Source: Vibrio porteresiae DSM 19223 (lineage in GTDB: Bacteria > Pseudomonadota > Gammaproteobacteria > Enterobacterales > Vibrionaceae). Taken from it: a stretch of 64,000 nucleotides of DNA. Under the pieces are notes generated by a model, which saw only the letters and a list, made by a program, of their open reading frames with translations, was not told the DNA's origin and ran no database searches. The position numbers and the translations under genes were made by a program. Where the stretch lies: contig NZ_AP024896.1 of the NCBI RefSeq assembly GCF_024347055.1, forward strand, positions 310,001 to 374,000. The letters run 5' to 3'. Of the stretch, positions 18,654-26,923 are shown in pieces. The number at the start of each line of letters is the position of its first letter. Position 1 is the stretch's first letter.

Positions 18654-18988
18654 CATCTTTCCCTTAAAACGAGGTATTTCGCATGCGCACACCCTAGCAG
18701 CGCAATACACAAATAAAAAGTAGGCTACGTCTATTACTGTAATCGATAAAACTAATAGATAGAACCGTTATACCCTTACGACGTCAGAGGTATGGCTCGT
18801 TTCATTTGTTTCACGCGGATCTCTGAAACAGAGCTAAGGTCCTATTGTCTACGACTCTTTGACATACATCAACTATTGATGATCACTTATGGTGCTTTAT
18901 TACGGCATTTCTTGTTATTTGATCAATATTTCTTTGAGTCGAGGTGAGTTACAACGCCCTACTTTAGGGCGTTGCGATGAAGATGTGG
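18654..18988. other. zwf upstream region
   Basis: 335 bases holding the zwf promoter and the 3' hairpin of the HD-GYP gene. A small inverted repeat TGTTTCA (18807-18813) / TGAAACA (18824-18830) is present; its role is unknown. No gene is supported. Confidence 0.5.
18952..18974 (-). terminator. Hairpin after the HD-GYP gene
   Basis: Perfect 10-base-pair stem CAACGCCCTA / TAGGGCGTTG with a three-base loop, 15 bases past the stop. There is no good T-run, so it may act as an mRNA 3' end stabiliser rather than a simple terminator. Confidence 0.65.
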
Positions 18989-21862
18989 TCAGAATTGGGA
19001 TTTGAGATAGCTTTTTATTTGATGGACATGGTCGAATTTTTCGACGTTATCACACTGGTCGGGACGCAAAAATCGACTCGCGTACTCTAGGTAAATCTCT
19101 TGCTCTAAGAACAACAGATAAAGTTTAGGGTCAAGATGACCGCTGATGGCCATCTTAGTCATGATGTCCATGGCTTCACTCAGTCGTTTGGCCTTTTTGT
19201 ATGGGCGGTCTGATGAAGTCAACGCCTCGAAAACATCGGCAATCGCCATCATACGAGCTGGTAAACTGAGTTGCTGCTCATTTAAGCCGCGTGGATAGCC
19301 TGTACCATCTAAACGCTCATGGTGGTTGCCCGCAATTTCTGGAACATGTTCAAGGTGTTTTGGATAAGGGAGTTTTTTCAGCATCATAATGGTTTGCATG
19401 ATGTGATCATTGATAATGAAGCGCTCCTCTTCGGTTAACGTCCCGTAACGTACGCTTAAGTTATAGAGTTCGCCACGATTAAAACGAACCTTGCCCGGTT
19501 TAAGGGTAAATTCATCGCCGTATTGATATCGATGCTCACCTTTGGCCCAATGCACTTGATGGGAGGGTTTATCTGCCAGTAACGGTTCCATGACGGGAAG
19601 GCTTTGCGCTTCGCCATAAGAGGCTGCTTCAATCCACGAAATGCCCAGTCGGTCATCAATGGTGCGCTTCCACTGTTGATTGGCGATCGCTTTTAAACGC
19701 ACAACGGCTTGTTCCGACATAGCTTCACTGCCTAAGTTACACTGGGCAATGAAAGCAAAATCGTCATCGAGCTGCTGGTGACGCTCAGTGAGTGTCTGTT
19801 TCAGAGCTTCTTGATTGCCGCCTTTGGCCATTTCACGCCAATACTCCACTTCCGCTTCGCTCTTTAGCAGCTCAAAGCGCATGCGTACTTCATGGATACG
19901 GTCGTAGATGGTTTCTAGTTTCGTCGCTTTATCAATCACATACTCCGGCGTTGTGATCTTGCCACAGTCATGTAGCCAAGCAGCGAGCGTAAGCTCTTCC
20001 CACTGTTCTTTGTTCATCGAGAAATTGACGAAGTATTGCTTATCTTCCACCGCCGCGTTGGCCAGCATTTTTGCCAGTTCAGGCACGCGTTGACAGTGAC
20101 CGCCTGTATAAGGGGACTTGGTATCAATCGATGAGGCAATCAATTCAACAAACGCATTGAGCATGTCTTTTTGTTGCTGCATCTTGTCGATGTTGTCTTT
20201 TGCGATTTCCGCAAAACTGAGCAGCTCACGCAAGAACGCGTGTTTATCCAGTTGGCTTTGAGAAATAGCACGTTCGTAGCCGAGATTGAGCAAGCCAACA
20301 AGCTGTCTGTCTCGATTTAGCAATGGGAAAAAATAGAGATCCGAGTTATAGATTTGCTGACGGTATTTGCGCAGTAAATTATCGTCGCGATGAAGATGCA
20401 AGGTGTTACCACTGCGCAGTTCGGACATCAACCAAGGGGTGTCGGCTATTAGCTGATTAAGTTCCACTTTGAACGGGATGATGGCGTGGTTGGTGATTAA
20501 TGAAAAAGCCTGCTGCTGTGGGTCATAAGTGTAGAGCTGGATGGTTTCTGCTTTCGTGATCATATAGCTTTGACGCGCAATGGTTTTGGCCAACACATCA
20601 AACTCATGATTAGAGGCGGTTTCACGCAGCAAACGCAGTAAGTCGGTTAGGGTATGTTCCATGAGCTGAATGGATTGAGTAAGGTCACCTAACTCGCGAA
20701 TCATGGTTTTAGGATAACGAGTCTTTTTAAAATCAAAGCGCGCGATGTTGTCAGTCAACTCGACGAGATGCACCAGTGGTCGAGCAAGACGTTGGGAAAT
20801 GAACCACACCAAAACATAGGAGATCAGCAGTAAACCAATGGCAATGCTGATCTGTTTATTGCGCATAGAAATCAGATCCTTGAGTAATTCCTTTTGTAGA
20901 TTGGCTTCAGCAAGACGCAGCTGGACATGCTCACTTAATTCAATGGGGGTTAAGGTGACAGACCAGTCTTCATCCGCATAATTAGGTGTTTCATACAGGG
21001 TTTGGCTGCTGATGCGCCCTGCAACGGAAGCAAAAACGCTTTTAGCCAACTTATCTTCCACGGTTTTCGCATCATCGGTTAACGCTAAATCGGTGTTGTG
21101 TTGAGCCAATAAATGAAATTGACTGTCGAAAATCACCAATTTGGCGTTGTCAGTGGTGTTTAGCGTGGAGAGATGTTGCGATAACGAATCGAGGGTAAAA
21201 TCGGCGCCAATGACATGGGTACCATCGATGGATGTGCGCGATAAAGTGATGCCATAGGTTTTGAGAAAGAAGAAAAAGTACGGTTCAGTGATGCGAATTT
21301 GTCCATCTATTTCTGCCGATTTATACCAAGGCCTTACGCGTGGATCGAACTGATTATCAAGGGATTTATGAAATCCGACTTCGTGAAATTCATCATCAAG
21401 AAAGTAGACATCATTGGTACCATCGGTTTTGGTTTGGTTGACAAAGAGACTGGCATTTTCCGGCGCTTTAAATCGTTTTCTGGCACTTTCTGTAAACAGG
21501 GGGCGAATCATGGTGAAGTCGCCATTATTGGCACCAAAGTAGAGCGCGACCAAATGCGGGTTTCGTTCAAAGGTCATGCGCAGCGAAGAGAGCCAGCGCG
21601 CTTCTTCGTAAATTGGTTGGTTGTTATGGACAAAGGAACTGTTCGCCATAAAGTCGAGGGCGGAAAAAATCGGTGCAGTACTGCGTTGGAATTCGGATTG
21701 CAATTTTCGACTGTTTTCTTGGCTCACCGCCTTGGCACTGCCGAGCAACAACTGCTGCGAATGTTGATAGCTCACCATAATCAACACAATGCCAATCAGC
21801 GTTGTGAGTGCCAAAAATAAGCTGCTGATGTGAATACTCAGCGAATAGCGGTGTTTTTTCAT
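18989..21862 (-). CDS. Membrane HD-GYP c-di-GMP phosphodiesterase with Cache, HAMP and GAF-like domains
   Basis: A 957-residue membrane signalling protein. A membrane helix near residues 10-30 is followed by a large periplasmic region (about 35-320) resembling a double Cache domain, a second membrane helix (about 340-360), a HAMP linker, a GAF-like region (about 440-590), then a C-terminal HD-GYP domain. The metal site is visible as AAWLHDCGKITTPEYV and the signature as NHHERLDGTGYPRGL, so hydrolysis of c-di-GMP is expected. Between these motifs lies an unusually long insertion of roughly 150 residues. The start at 21862 has AGGAAC upstream. It matches, as I recall, the V. cholerae protein annotated as chemotactic-transducer-related beside zwf. 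Confidence 0.9.
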   Translation of the reverse strand: MKKHRYSLSIHISSLFLALTTLIGIVLIMVSYQHSQQLLLGSAKAVSQENSRKLQSEFQRSTAPIFSALDFMANSSFVHNNQPIYEEARWLSSLRMTFERNPHLVALYFGANNGDFTMIRPLFTESARKRFKAPENASLFVNQTKTDGTNDVYFLDDEFHEVGFHKSLDNQFDPRVRPWYKSAEIDGQIRITEPYFFFFLKTYGITLSRTSIDGTHVIGADFTLDSLSQHLSTLNTTDNAKLVIFDSQFHLLAQHNTDLALTDDAKTVEDKLAKSVFASVAGRISSQTLYETPNYADEDWSVTLTPIELSEHVQLRLAEANLQKELLKDLISMRNKQISIAIGLLLISYVLVWFISQRLARPLVHLVELTDNIARFDFKKTRYPKTMIRELGDLTQSIQLMEHTLTDLLRLLRETASNHEFDVLAKTIARQSYMITKAETIQLYTYDPQQQAFSLITNHAIIPFKVELNQLIADTPWLMSELRSGNTLHLHRDDNLLRKYRQQIYNSDLYFFPLLNRDRQLVGLLNLGYERAISQSQLDKHAFLRELLSFAEIAKDNIDKMQQQKDMLNAFVELIASSIDTKSPYTGGHCQRVPELAKMLANAAVEDKQYFVNFSMNKEQWEELTLAAWLHDCGKITTPEYVIDKATKLETIYDRIHEVRMRFELLKSEAEVEYWREMAKGGNQEALKQTLTERHQQLDDDFAFIAQCNLGSEAMSEQAVVRLKAIANQQWKRTIDDRLGISWIEAASYGEAQSLPVMEPLLADKPSHQVHWAKGEHRYQYGDEFTLKPGKVRFNRGELYNLSVRYGTLTEEERFIINDHIMQTIMMLKKLPYPKHLEHVPEIAGNHHERLDGTGYPRGLNEQQLSLPARMMAIADVFEALTSSDRPYKKAKRLSEAMDIMTKMAISGHLDPKLYLLFLEQEIYLEYASRFLRPDQCDNVEKFDHVHQIKSYLKSQF

Positions 21863-22187
21863 GAAACGTTCCTGATTTTTATGCCGATTTAAGTATTGTT
21901 CATGGTTAAAATGTTGCAATACGAATCGCTTAAAAGGTGAACATCGCCACGCTTCCCTGCAAGCGACATCAACACAAATTTCGCAACTGTTACAAACACC
22001 TTGATTGAGTAATCTCTTTATTACACATGCGGTTTCACTCCTTTATCTCTTCACATTGATACTGGTTCAACATGCGTGCTAAGCATTCCACACTAATGAA
22101 TCTGTCAACGCTATCTTCCTATTTGAGTCGTGGTATCTCGTTGGTATGGCTGTTAAACTTTGTGCATACACTGGAAGGATTCTAAAA
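21863..22187. other. Divergent promoter region, HD-GYP gene and PHP phosphatase gene
   Basis: 325 bases with no supported gene. I see no strong repeat, operator or terminator beyond the ribosome sites of the two flanking genes. Confidence 0.5.
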
Positions 22188-22934
22188 ATGAAAATACTCG
22201 TTGATACTCATACTCACACCTATGCCAGTGGGCATGCTTATAGCACCATTATTGAGAATGCTCGCTTTGCCAAAGAACGTGGATTGGAGATGTTTTGTAC
22301 GACCGACCACGCGCAATCGATGCCCGATGCACCCCATCCGTGGTTTTTCGGCAACCAAAAAGTATTGCCTCGCTTTTTGGAAGGCGTAGCGCTTATCCGA
22401 GGAGTTGAAGCGAATATTCTCAATCTGGCGGGAGACATTGATATTCCACCGCAAGTGGAACTGCGCCTCGATTGGATGATCGGTAGCCTGCATGAGCCTG
22501 TGCTAGTGCCCAGTACCAAACAAGAACACACGCAGATGCTGATTAATGCTATTGAACAGGGACGAATTGATGCCTTGGGTCATTTGGGTAACCCGCGCTT
22601 TGATTTTGACTTTGAAGCAGTGATTGAGAGTGCCGCCAAACACCATGTGGCGATTGAGATCAACAACAGCAGTTTGGAAGGTCAGAGTCGTGTGGGCAGT
22701 AAAGAGCGCTGTTATGCGATTGCCGAAGTGGCAAAGCAGGCGGGCGCTTACATCACTACTGGCAGTGATGCCCACTTTTGTACTTACATTGGCGGCTTTG
22801 AATCTGCGATTCCGCTGCTTGAAAGTGTGGGAGTGGATGAAGACAAAGTGATCACTCGCTCAGCTCGAGATTTTTTGAACTTTCTACGTTTGCGCGGCCA
22901 TGAACCGATTGAAGAATTTGAACTACACTTTTGA
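22188..22934 (+). CDS. ycdX: PHP-family phosphatase (YcdX-like)
   Basis: A 248-residue cytosolic PHP-domain phosphatase. The metal ligands stand out: DTHTHT at the start, CTTDHAQ, the GVEAN glutamate, GSLHEP, LGHLGNP and the C-terminal GSDAHF, as in E. coli YcdX with its three-metal site. YcdX has been linked to swarming, but the physiological substrate is uncertain. The ATG at 22188 has AAGGAT upstream; an in-frame ATG 14 codons earlier would add a non-conserved tail. The cytochrome b562 gene follows 72 bases later. Confidence 0.92.
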   Translation: MKILVDTHTHTYASGHAYSTIIENARFAKERGLEMFCTTDHAQSMPDAPHPWFFGNQKVLPRFLEGVALIRGVEANILNLAGDIDIPPQVELRLDWMIGSLHEPVLVPSTKQEHTQMLINAIEQGRIDALGHLGNPRFDFDFEAVIESAAKHHVAIEINNSSLEGQSRVGSKERCYAIAEVAKQAGAYITTGSDAHFCTYIGGFESAIPLLESVGVDEDKVITRSARDFLNFLRLRGHEPIEEFELHF

Positions 22935-23006
22935 GGTAGTGTCAAAGAGTGACTGCCTTCTTTAGCAATTGAGAGACAGGATGATAATGAATATAAGGAA
23001 GTCTTA

Positions 23007-23363
23007 ATGATTAGAGCAATGACAGCGTTTCTCATCGGTATGACCATGGCCGCCAGTGTCTGGGCTGATGACCTAGAACAGACCATGAAACAGATGAAAT
23101 CAGCATTTCGTGACGCAGCCCAAGCCCAAAGTGTGGATACCATGAAAGCGGCCGTGATGGATCTCTCCACTTTGGTCGCTCAAGCTAAGCATGATGAGTA
23201 TGATGGTAAAAACCTTGCGGCTTATCATGAAGGTTTACAGGAGTTGAGTCAGGCGTTAGATACGGTGAAAGGTGACCTCGATAAAGGTCAACTTGATCAA
23301 GCCAAAGCGGATTTGCGTAAAGTGGATGATCTGCGTAAGGAATACCACAAGAAGACCCGCTAA
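23007..23363 (+). CDS. cybC: Cytochrome b562 family periplasmic protein
   Basis: A 118-residue exported four-helix-bundle protein. A signal peptide ending SVWA gives a mature form beginning DDLEQTM, so the Met ligand falls at mature position 7 as in E. coli cytochrome b562. The C-terminal YHKKTR places a His five residues from the end, matching the other axial ligand. There is no CxxCH, so heme would be non-covalent. AAGGAAG precedes the ATG. Its redox partner is unknown. Confidence 0.85.
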   Translation: MIRAMTAFLIGMTMAASVWADDLEQTMKQMKSAFRDAAQAQSVDTMKAAVMDLSTLVAQAKHDEYDGKNLAAYHEGLQELSQALDTVKGDLDKGQLDQAKADLRKVDDLRKEYHKKTR

Positions 23364-23404
23364 TCAGAGATTTTTAGTGCTTTGCAGGATAGTGCGAAAT
23401 AACA

Positions 23405-23430
23405 GTAAGGCCAACGAATGTTGGCCTTAC
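23405..23430 (+). terminator. Terminator between cybC and gloA2
   Basis: Perfect 11-base-pair stem GTAAGGCCAAC / GTTGGCCTTAC with a four-base loop between convergent genes. Confidence 0.8.
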
Positions 23431-23493
23431 TTATTGGTGCTCAGGTAAATCGCCGTAGAAGCTCTTTCATCCAACGTTAGTTAACTATGCCGC

Positions 23494-23883
23494 TCACTCA
23501 GCCTCTTGGTACAGCTCAAGCGGCAAACCATCTGGGTCTTGAAAAAAGGTAAAGCAGCGCTCGGTGTAAGGATCAATTCGAATCGGTTCGACTTCAATGC
23601 CTAAATTTTCCAAGTGCTGTTTTTCTGCTGCTACATCTTCAACAACAAAAGCGAGATGGCGTAACCCTTGTGCTTCAGGACGATTAGGTCGCTCTGGTGG
23701 GTTTGGGAAAGAGAACAACTCAATTTGGCTTCCATCCGGCAGTGCCAGATCCAATTTGTAGGATTGGCGCGCTTCCCGATAGTGTTCCGCCACCACCTTC
23801 AATCCCAGTATTTGGGTATAGAATGCTTTGGAGCGCTGATAATCAGAGCAGATGATTGCAACGTGATGAAAACGTTTAAGCAT
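23494..23883 (-). CDS. gloA2: VOC-family protein, GloA2/YaeR-like
   Basis: A 129-residue single-domain glyoxalase/bleomycin-resistance fold protein close to E. coli YaeR (GloA2). The shared blocks include HHVAII, KAFYTQILG, REARQSYKLDLALPDG, IELFSFPNPPERPNRPEAQGLRHLAF and TFFQDPDGLPLELY. His near residue 7, the ELFSF Glu, His in GLRHLAF and Glu in PLELY are the likely metal ligands. The substrate is not established. The ATG at 23883 overlaps the 3' end of the upstream LysR gene by eight bases, so the pair is co-transcribed. Confidence 0.92.
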   Translation of the reverse strand: MLKRFHHVAIICSDYQRSKAFYTQILGLKVVAEHYREARQSYKLDLALPDGSQIELFSFPNPPERPNRPEAQGLRHLAFVVEDVAAEKQHLENLGIEVEPIRIDPYTERCFTFFQDPDGLPLELYQEAE

Positions 23884-24817
23884 GTAGCTGATCCTTAGCG
23901 AGCAATTTGGGTTGAACATTGGCTATCACATAGTCGATAAATACTCGCAGGCGTGCGGGCATGTATTTGGTTTGCGGGTATTGCATCGCGACCGCACCAT
24001 GATAGTTACTCTTGATGGTCCAAGATGGCAACACTTGCACGACTTCACCTGAGCTCAATGCATCCTGCACCACAAAATCGTGAAAAATCCCAATTCCTAA
24101 CCCATGTTTGACACCATTAAGGCGCATTTGTGACTGGTTGACGGCATAACGTCCCGATACTGCAACGGTATGAAATTCATCATCTTTGAGAAAGTCCCAC
24201 ACATGGTCTTTGGCATTTTCGGCTAGATACAAGCAGTCGTGCTGATTCAGTTCGATAGGGTGGGCCGGATGACCACGGCGTTGCAAATACTCTGGGCTAG
24301 CACACAAAACCAAGTTGGTTTTACACAGCTCTTTAAGCACTAAGTTTTCATCCGGTTTATCGGTTAGTTTAAACGCGATATCGATGTTGCTGCGAAACAG
24401 ATCTATCTGTCCATCGGCCGCGCGAAGCTTAAGTTCGATGTGCGGGTATTTCTGGAGAAACGGCAACACGAAAGGTTGTAACACCGAATTAAGAAAGGCT
24501 TCAGGTGCGGCGACCGTCAACGCACCTGAAGGCTCACTATGATCATGGTGTGATAACTCGATGGCTTGTTGGGCTGCATTAACCATCACTAAGCATTGGT
24601 CATAAATTTTTTGACCCGCTTGGGTAATATGCAGTTGTCGAGTGGAACGTTCAAACAGTTTGACTGATAGCGCTTTTTCTAAACGCGTAATCAGTTTACT
24701 CAAGGCGGAGGGCGTCACGCCTAACTGTTGAGCTGCGGCAGTAAAACTACCTTCGTTAACCACCAGAATAAAACTGGCGAGATCAGGAAGGAGCGCAATT
24801 AATTTGGGCTGTACCAT
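23876..24817 (-). CDS. LysR-family transcriptional regulator
   Basis: A 313-residue LysR-type regulator. The N-terminal winged helix is typical (SFILVVNEGSFTAAAQQLGVTPSALSKLITRLEKALSVKLFERSTRQLHIT) and the rest is a periplasmic-binding-protein-like effector domain. Regulators of this subtype often control an adjacent enzyme gene; here the gloA2 gene overlaps its stop codon. The effector is unknown. Confidence 0.92.
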   Translation of the reverse strand: MVQPKLIALLPDLASFILVVNEGSFTAAAQQLGVTPSALSKLITRLEKALSVKLFERSTRQLHITQAGQKIYDQCLVMVNAAQQAIELSHHDHSEPSGALTVAAPEAFLNSVLQPFVLPFLQKYPHIELKLRAADGQIDLFRSNIDIAFKLTDKPDENLVLKELCKTNLVLCASPEYLQRRGHPAHPIELNQHDCLYLAENAKDHVWDFLKDDEFHTVAVSGRYAVNQSQMRLNGVKHGLGIGIFHDFVVQDALSSGEVVQVLPSWTIKSNYHGAVAMQYPQTKYMPARLRVFIDYVIANVQPKLLAKDQLHA

Positions 24818-24921
24818 ATTGAGTGATGTAAAGGTTTACACTTGTCTATTTTTAATTAATAGGGCGGACTTTGGCAGATATAACCGGCCAATGCAATTGT
24901 CTTGTTTTAAGTGTCAATAAG

Positions 24922-26676
24922 TTATGTCAAAAGTCCGATCGCCCTCAATTTACGGTACAAAGTATTGCGACTGATCCCTAAAAGACGCGCCGTTTGACTG
25001 ACGTTTCCTTGATTGGCTTGGAAGGTTTCGACCAAGCGATGGTCAAGAGCATGACGCAAGGTTTCGACGGGAGCCGGTTCCCCCGATTGAGCCGTAGTCG
25101 GGGTGAGCAAACGAATAATGTGCATGGGAAGATGCTCAAGTTTGAGCTCGGTCTCTTCACTGGCCAGTAGACAGGCAACTTTGATGACATTATCCAGCTC
25201 ACGTAAGTTGCCCGGCCATGCATAACGGTTGAGCTTGTCTAACAGCAACGGGCAAAGTGTTTGGTGATGTTTGCGATATTTATGGTGTAGCGCGGTGACG
25301 AGCTCAGCTCGGTCATTGCGCTCACGCAGGGACGGTAAGGTCAGCACTAATCCATTGAGACGATAGTAAAGGTCTTCCCTAAAGGTGCCCGCCTGTACCG
25401 CTTGTTCCAACGGTTGATGAGTTGCCGCGATGATCTGTAAATTCACTGGGTATTCTTTGGTGCAGCCCACCGGAACCACGACTTTATCTTGCAGCACTTG
25501 TAGCAAACGGCTTTGCGCCTCTAGTGGCATATCGCCAATTTCGTCGAGAAACAGCATACCATTGTGTGCGGCACGAATTTTCCCTGCATAGCCTTTGGTA
25601 TTGGCTCCGGTAAATGCACCGGGAGCGTAGCCAAACAGTTCTGACTCAATTAACTCACTGGCAAGTGCTGCGCAGTTGACACTGATCAGCGGCTGTTTAG
25701 CGCCGCAATATTGATGCAGTGCTTTAACAAACTCACCTTTCCCGACCCCAGTTTCCCCCATTAATAAGATAGGAATATCATGATTGACCAATTTGGCTGC
25801 TTGTTGCCACGCTTTTTCCACCTGTTGATCGCCAAAATGTAAATGAGTCGACGTGGCGGTGGTCTTGTGGCGTGCTTTCGGTTCTTCACGATTGATGGTG
25901 TGGCTTTCATAAATCAGCCGATGGGGAACGCTCTCGATCACTTGTTGCAGATCCATCCCGAGCAAACTGGTTTGTTCCAGTAAGTGCATCGCGATGTGAT
26001 TGTGCGCCATCACTTTACCTTGGGGATCAGCAATCACAATGCCTTGCCATCCGCTGTTGATCAGTGATGGATCGAGTGCCAAATCGATGCGCGTCGCACC
26101 ATTAGGTAAAGAGGAGATAAGGTGATTCTCTATCAACTGCACCATGTTTTGTACTAACACTTGCAAAGTGATGTCGTGTTTTTGTTGCTCACTGGTAATG
26201 TCGAGAATACCGACAATGTGCCCTTGGTAGTCGAGAATTGGGCTGGCAGAACAACTGATAAATTGGTGTTGGCGAATGTAGTGTTGCTCTCCAATAACGG
26301 AGATAGGACGAGATTCAATTAGCGCCGTACCAATCGCATTCGTCCCTTTCAGTTTCTCTTGCCAACAGCAGCCACTATCGAGGGCGATTTGCAGTAACTG
26401 TTCGCGAAAATGCGGTTGACCCCACGAAGAGAGAATGACCCCATCGGCATCGGTCAAAATCAGCCGACTATCCGTGTGCGCACACATTTGATTAAACAAG
26501 GGGAGAACAAAACGCTCGACAGCATCAATCATGGTGGTGGCACGCCATTGTCGCTCCTTTAATTCGTACGTGGGCAGACGAATCGCTTCAGGTAGGCGGC
26601 GTTGAATCAGTCCTGCTTCTTGACTCCGTTCCCATGATGAACTGAGCCAGTCTTTGTTAAGTGGTTGTATTTGCAT
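24922..26676 (-). CDS. Sigma-54-dependent activator, AcoR-like
   Basis: A 584-residue activator. An N-terminal GAF-type sensor region (about 60-190, with KGTNAIGTALIESRPISVIGEQHY typical of AcoR-like proteins) is followed by a PAS-like segment, the AAA+ domain with Walker A GETGVGKG, the sigma-54 contact loop GAFTGA and Walker B MLFLDEIGD, then a C-terminal Fis-type helix-turn-helix (NVSQTARLLGISRNTLYRKLRAIGL). AcoR relatives respond to acetoin or aldehydes. It is divergent from an aldehyde dehydrogenase gene that has a consensus -24/-12 promoter, making that gene the obvious target. No acetoin dehydrogenase genes are nearby. Confidence 0.93.
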   Translation of the reverse strand: MQIQPLNKDWLSSSWERSQEAGLIQRRLPEAIRLPTYELKERQWRATTMIDAVERFVLPLFNQMCAHTDSRLILTDADGVILSSWGQPHFREQLLQIALDSGCCWQEKLKGTNAIGTALIESRPISVIGEQHYIRQHQFISCSASPILDYQGHIVGILDITSEQQKHDITLQVLVQNMVQLIENHLISSLPNGATRIDLALDPSLINSGWQGIVIADPQGKVMAHNHIAMHLLEQTSLLGMDLQQVIESVPHRLIYESHTINREEPKARHKTTATSTHLHFGDQQVEKAWQQAAKLVNHDIPILLMGETGVGKGEFVKALHQYCGAKQPLISVNCAALASELIESELFGYAPGAFTGANTKGYAGKIRAAHNGMLFLDEIGDMPLEAQSRLLQVLQDKVVVPVGCTKEYPVNLQIIAATHQPLEQAVQAGTFREDLYYRLNGLVLTLPSLRERNDRAELVTALHHKYRKHHQTLCPLLLDKLNRYAWPGNLRELDNVIKVACLLASEETELKLEHLPMHIIRLLTPTTAQSGEPAPVETLRHALDHRLVETFQANQGNVSQTARLLGISRNTLYRKLRAIGLLT

Positions 26677-26689
26677 AAATGTTCCACCT

Positions 26690-26721
26690 TGTCACAGTGA
26701 CACTGTTCCATTTTGGAACAG
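26690..26721. promoter_or_regulatory. Twin palindromes, likely activator (UAS) sites
   Basis: Two abutting perfect palindromes: TGTCAC-A-GTGACA (26690-26702) and CTGTTCCA-TTT-TGGAACAG (26703-26721). They lie just upstream of the activator gene and about 110-140 bases before the sigma-54 promoter of the dehydrogenase gene, where enhancer sites for a sigma-54 activator are expected. Confidence 0.6.
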
Positions 26722-26829
26722 ATGAACAATGGGAGGCAGCCCATTCAATTGGTTTCATCTGTTCGCGCATGGATTTAATTATTTGTTAATCATACCGTTA
26801 CAATTTATTAACAACAAGGTAAATAATCT

Positions 26830-26844
26830 TGGCTTGTGATTTGC
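26830..26844 (+). promoter_or_regulatory. Sigma-54 (-24/-12) promoter of the aldehyde dehydrogenase gene
   Basis: TGGC (26830-26833) and TTGC (26841-26844) place GG and GC exactly 12 bases apart, as required for sigma-54. Transcription should start near 26856, about 70 bases before the ATG. Confidence 0.8.
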
Positions 26845-26923
26845 GTTGTACCTTGCGTGAGCGCTGCAAATAAGGCGCGGTATGTACCCATAACATGAAC
26901 GAGAAAGTGGAAAGGATAGAACC

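Noticed and set aside
21299..21820. 173-codon plus-strand frame inside the HD-GYP gene
   Set aside because: It mirrors the periplasmic sensor region of the real gene and shows no protein features of its own.
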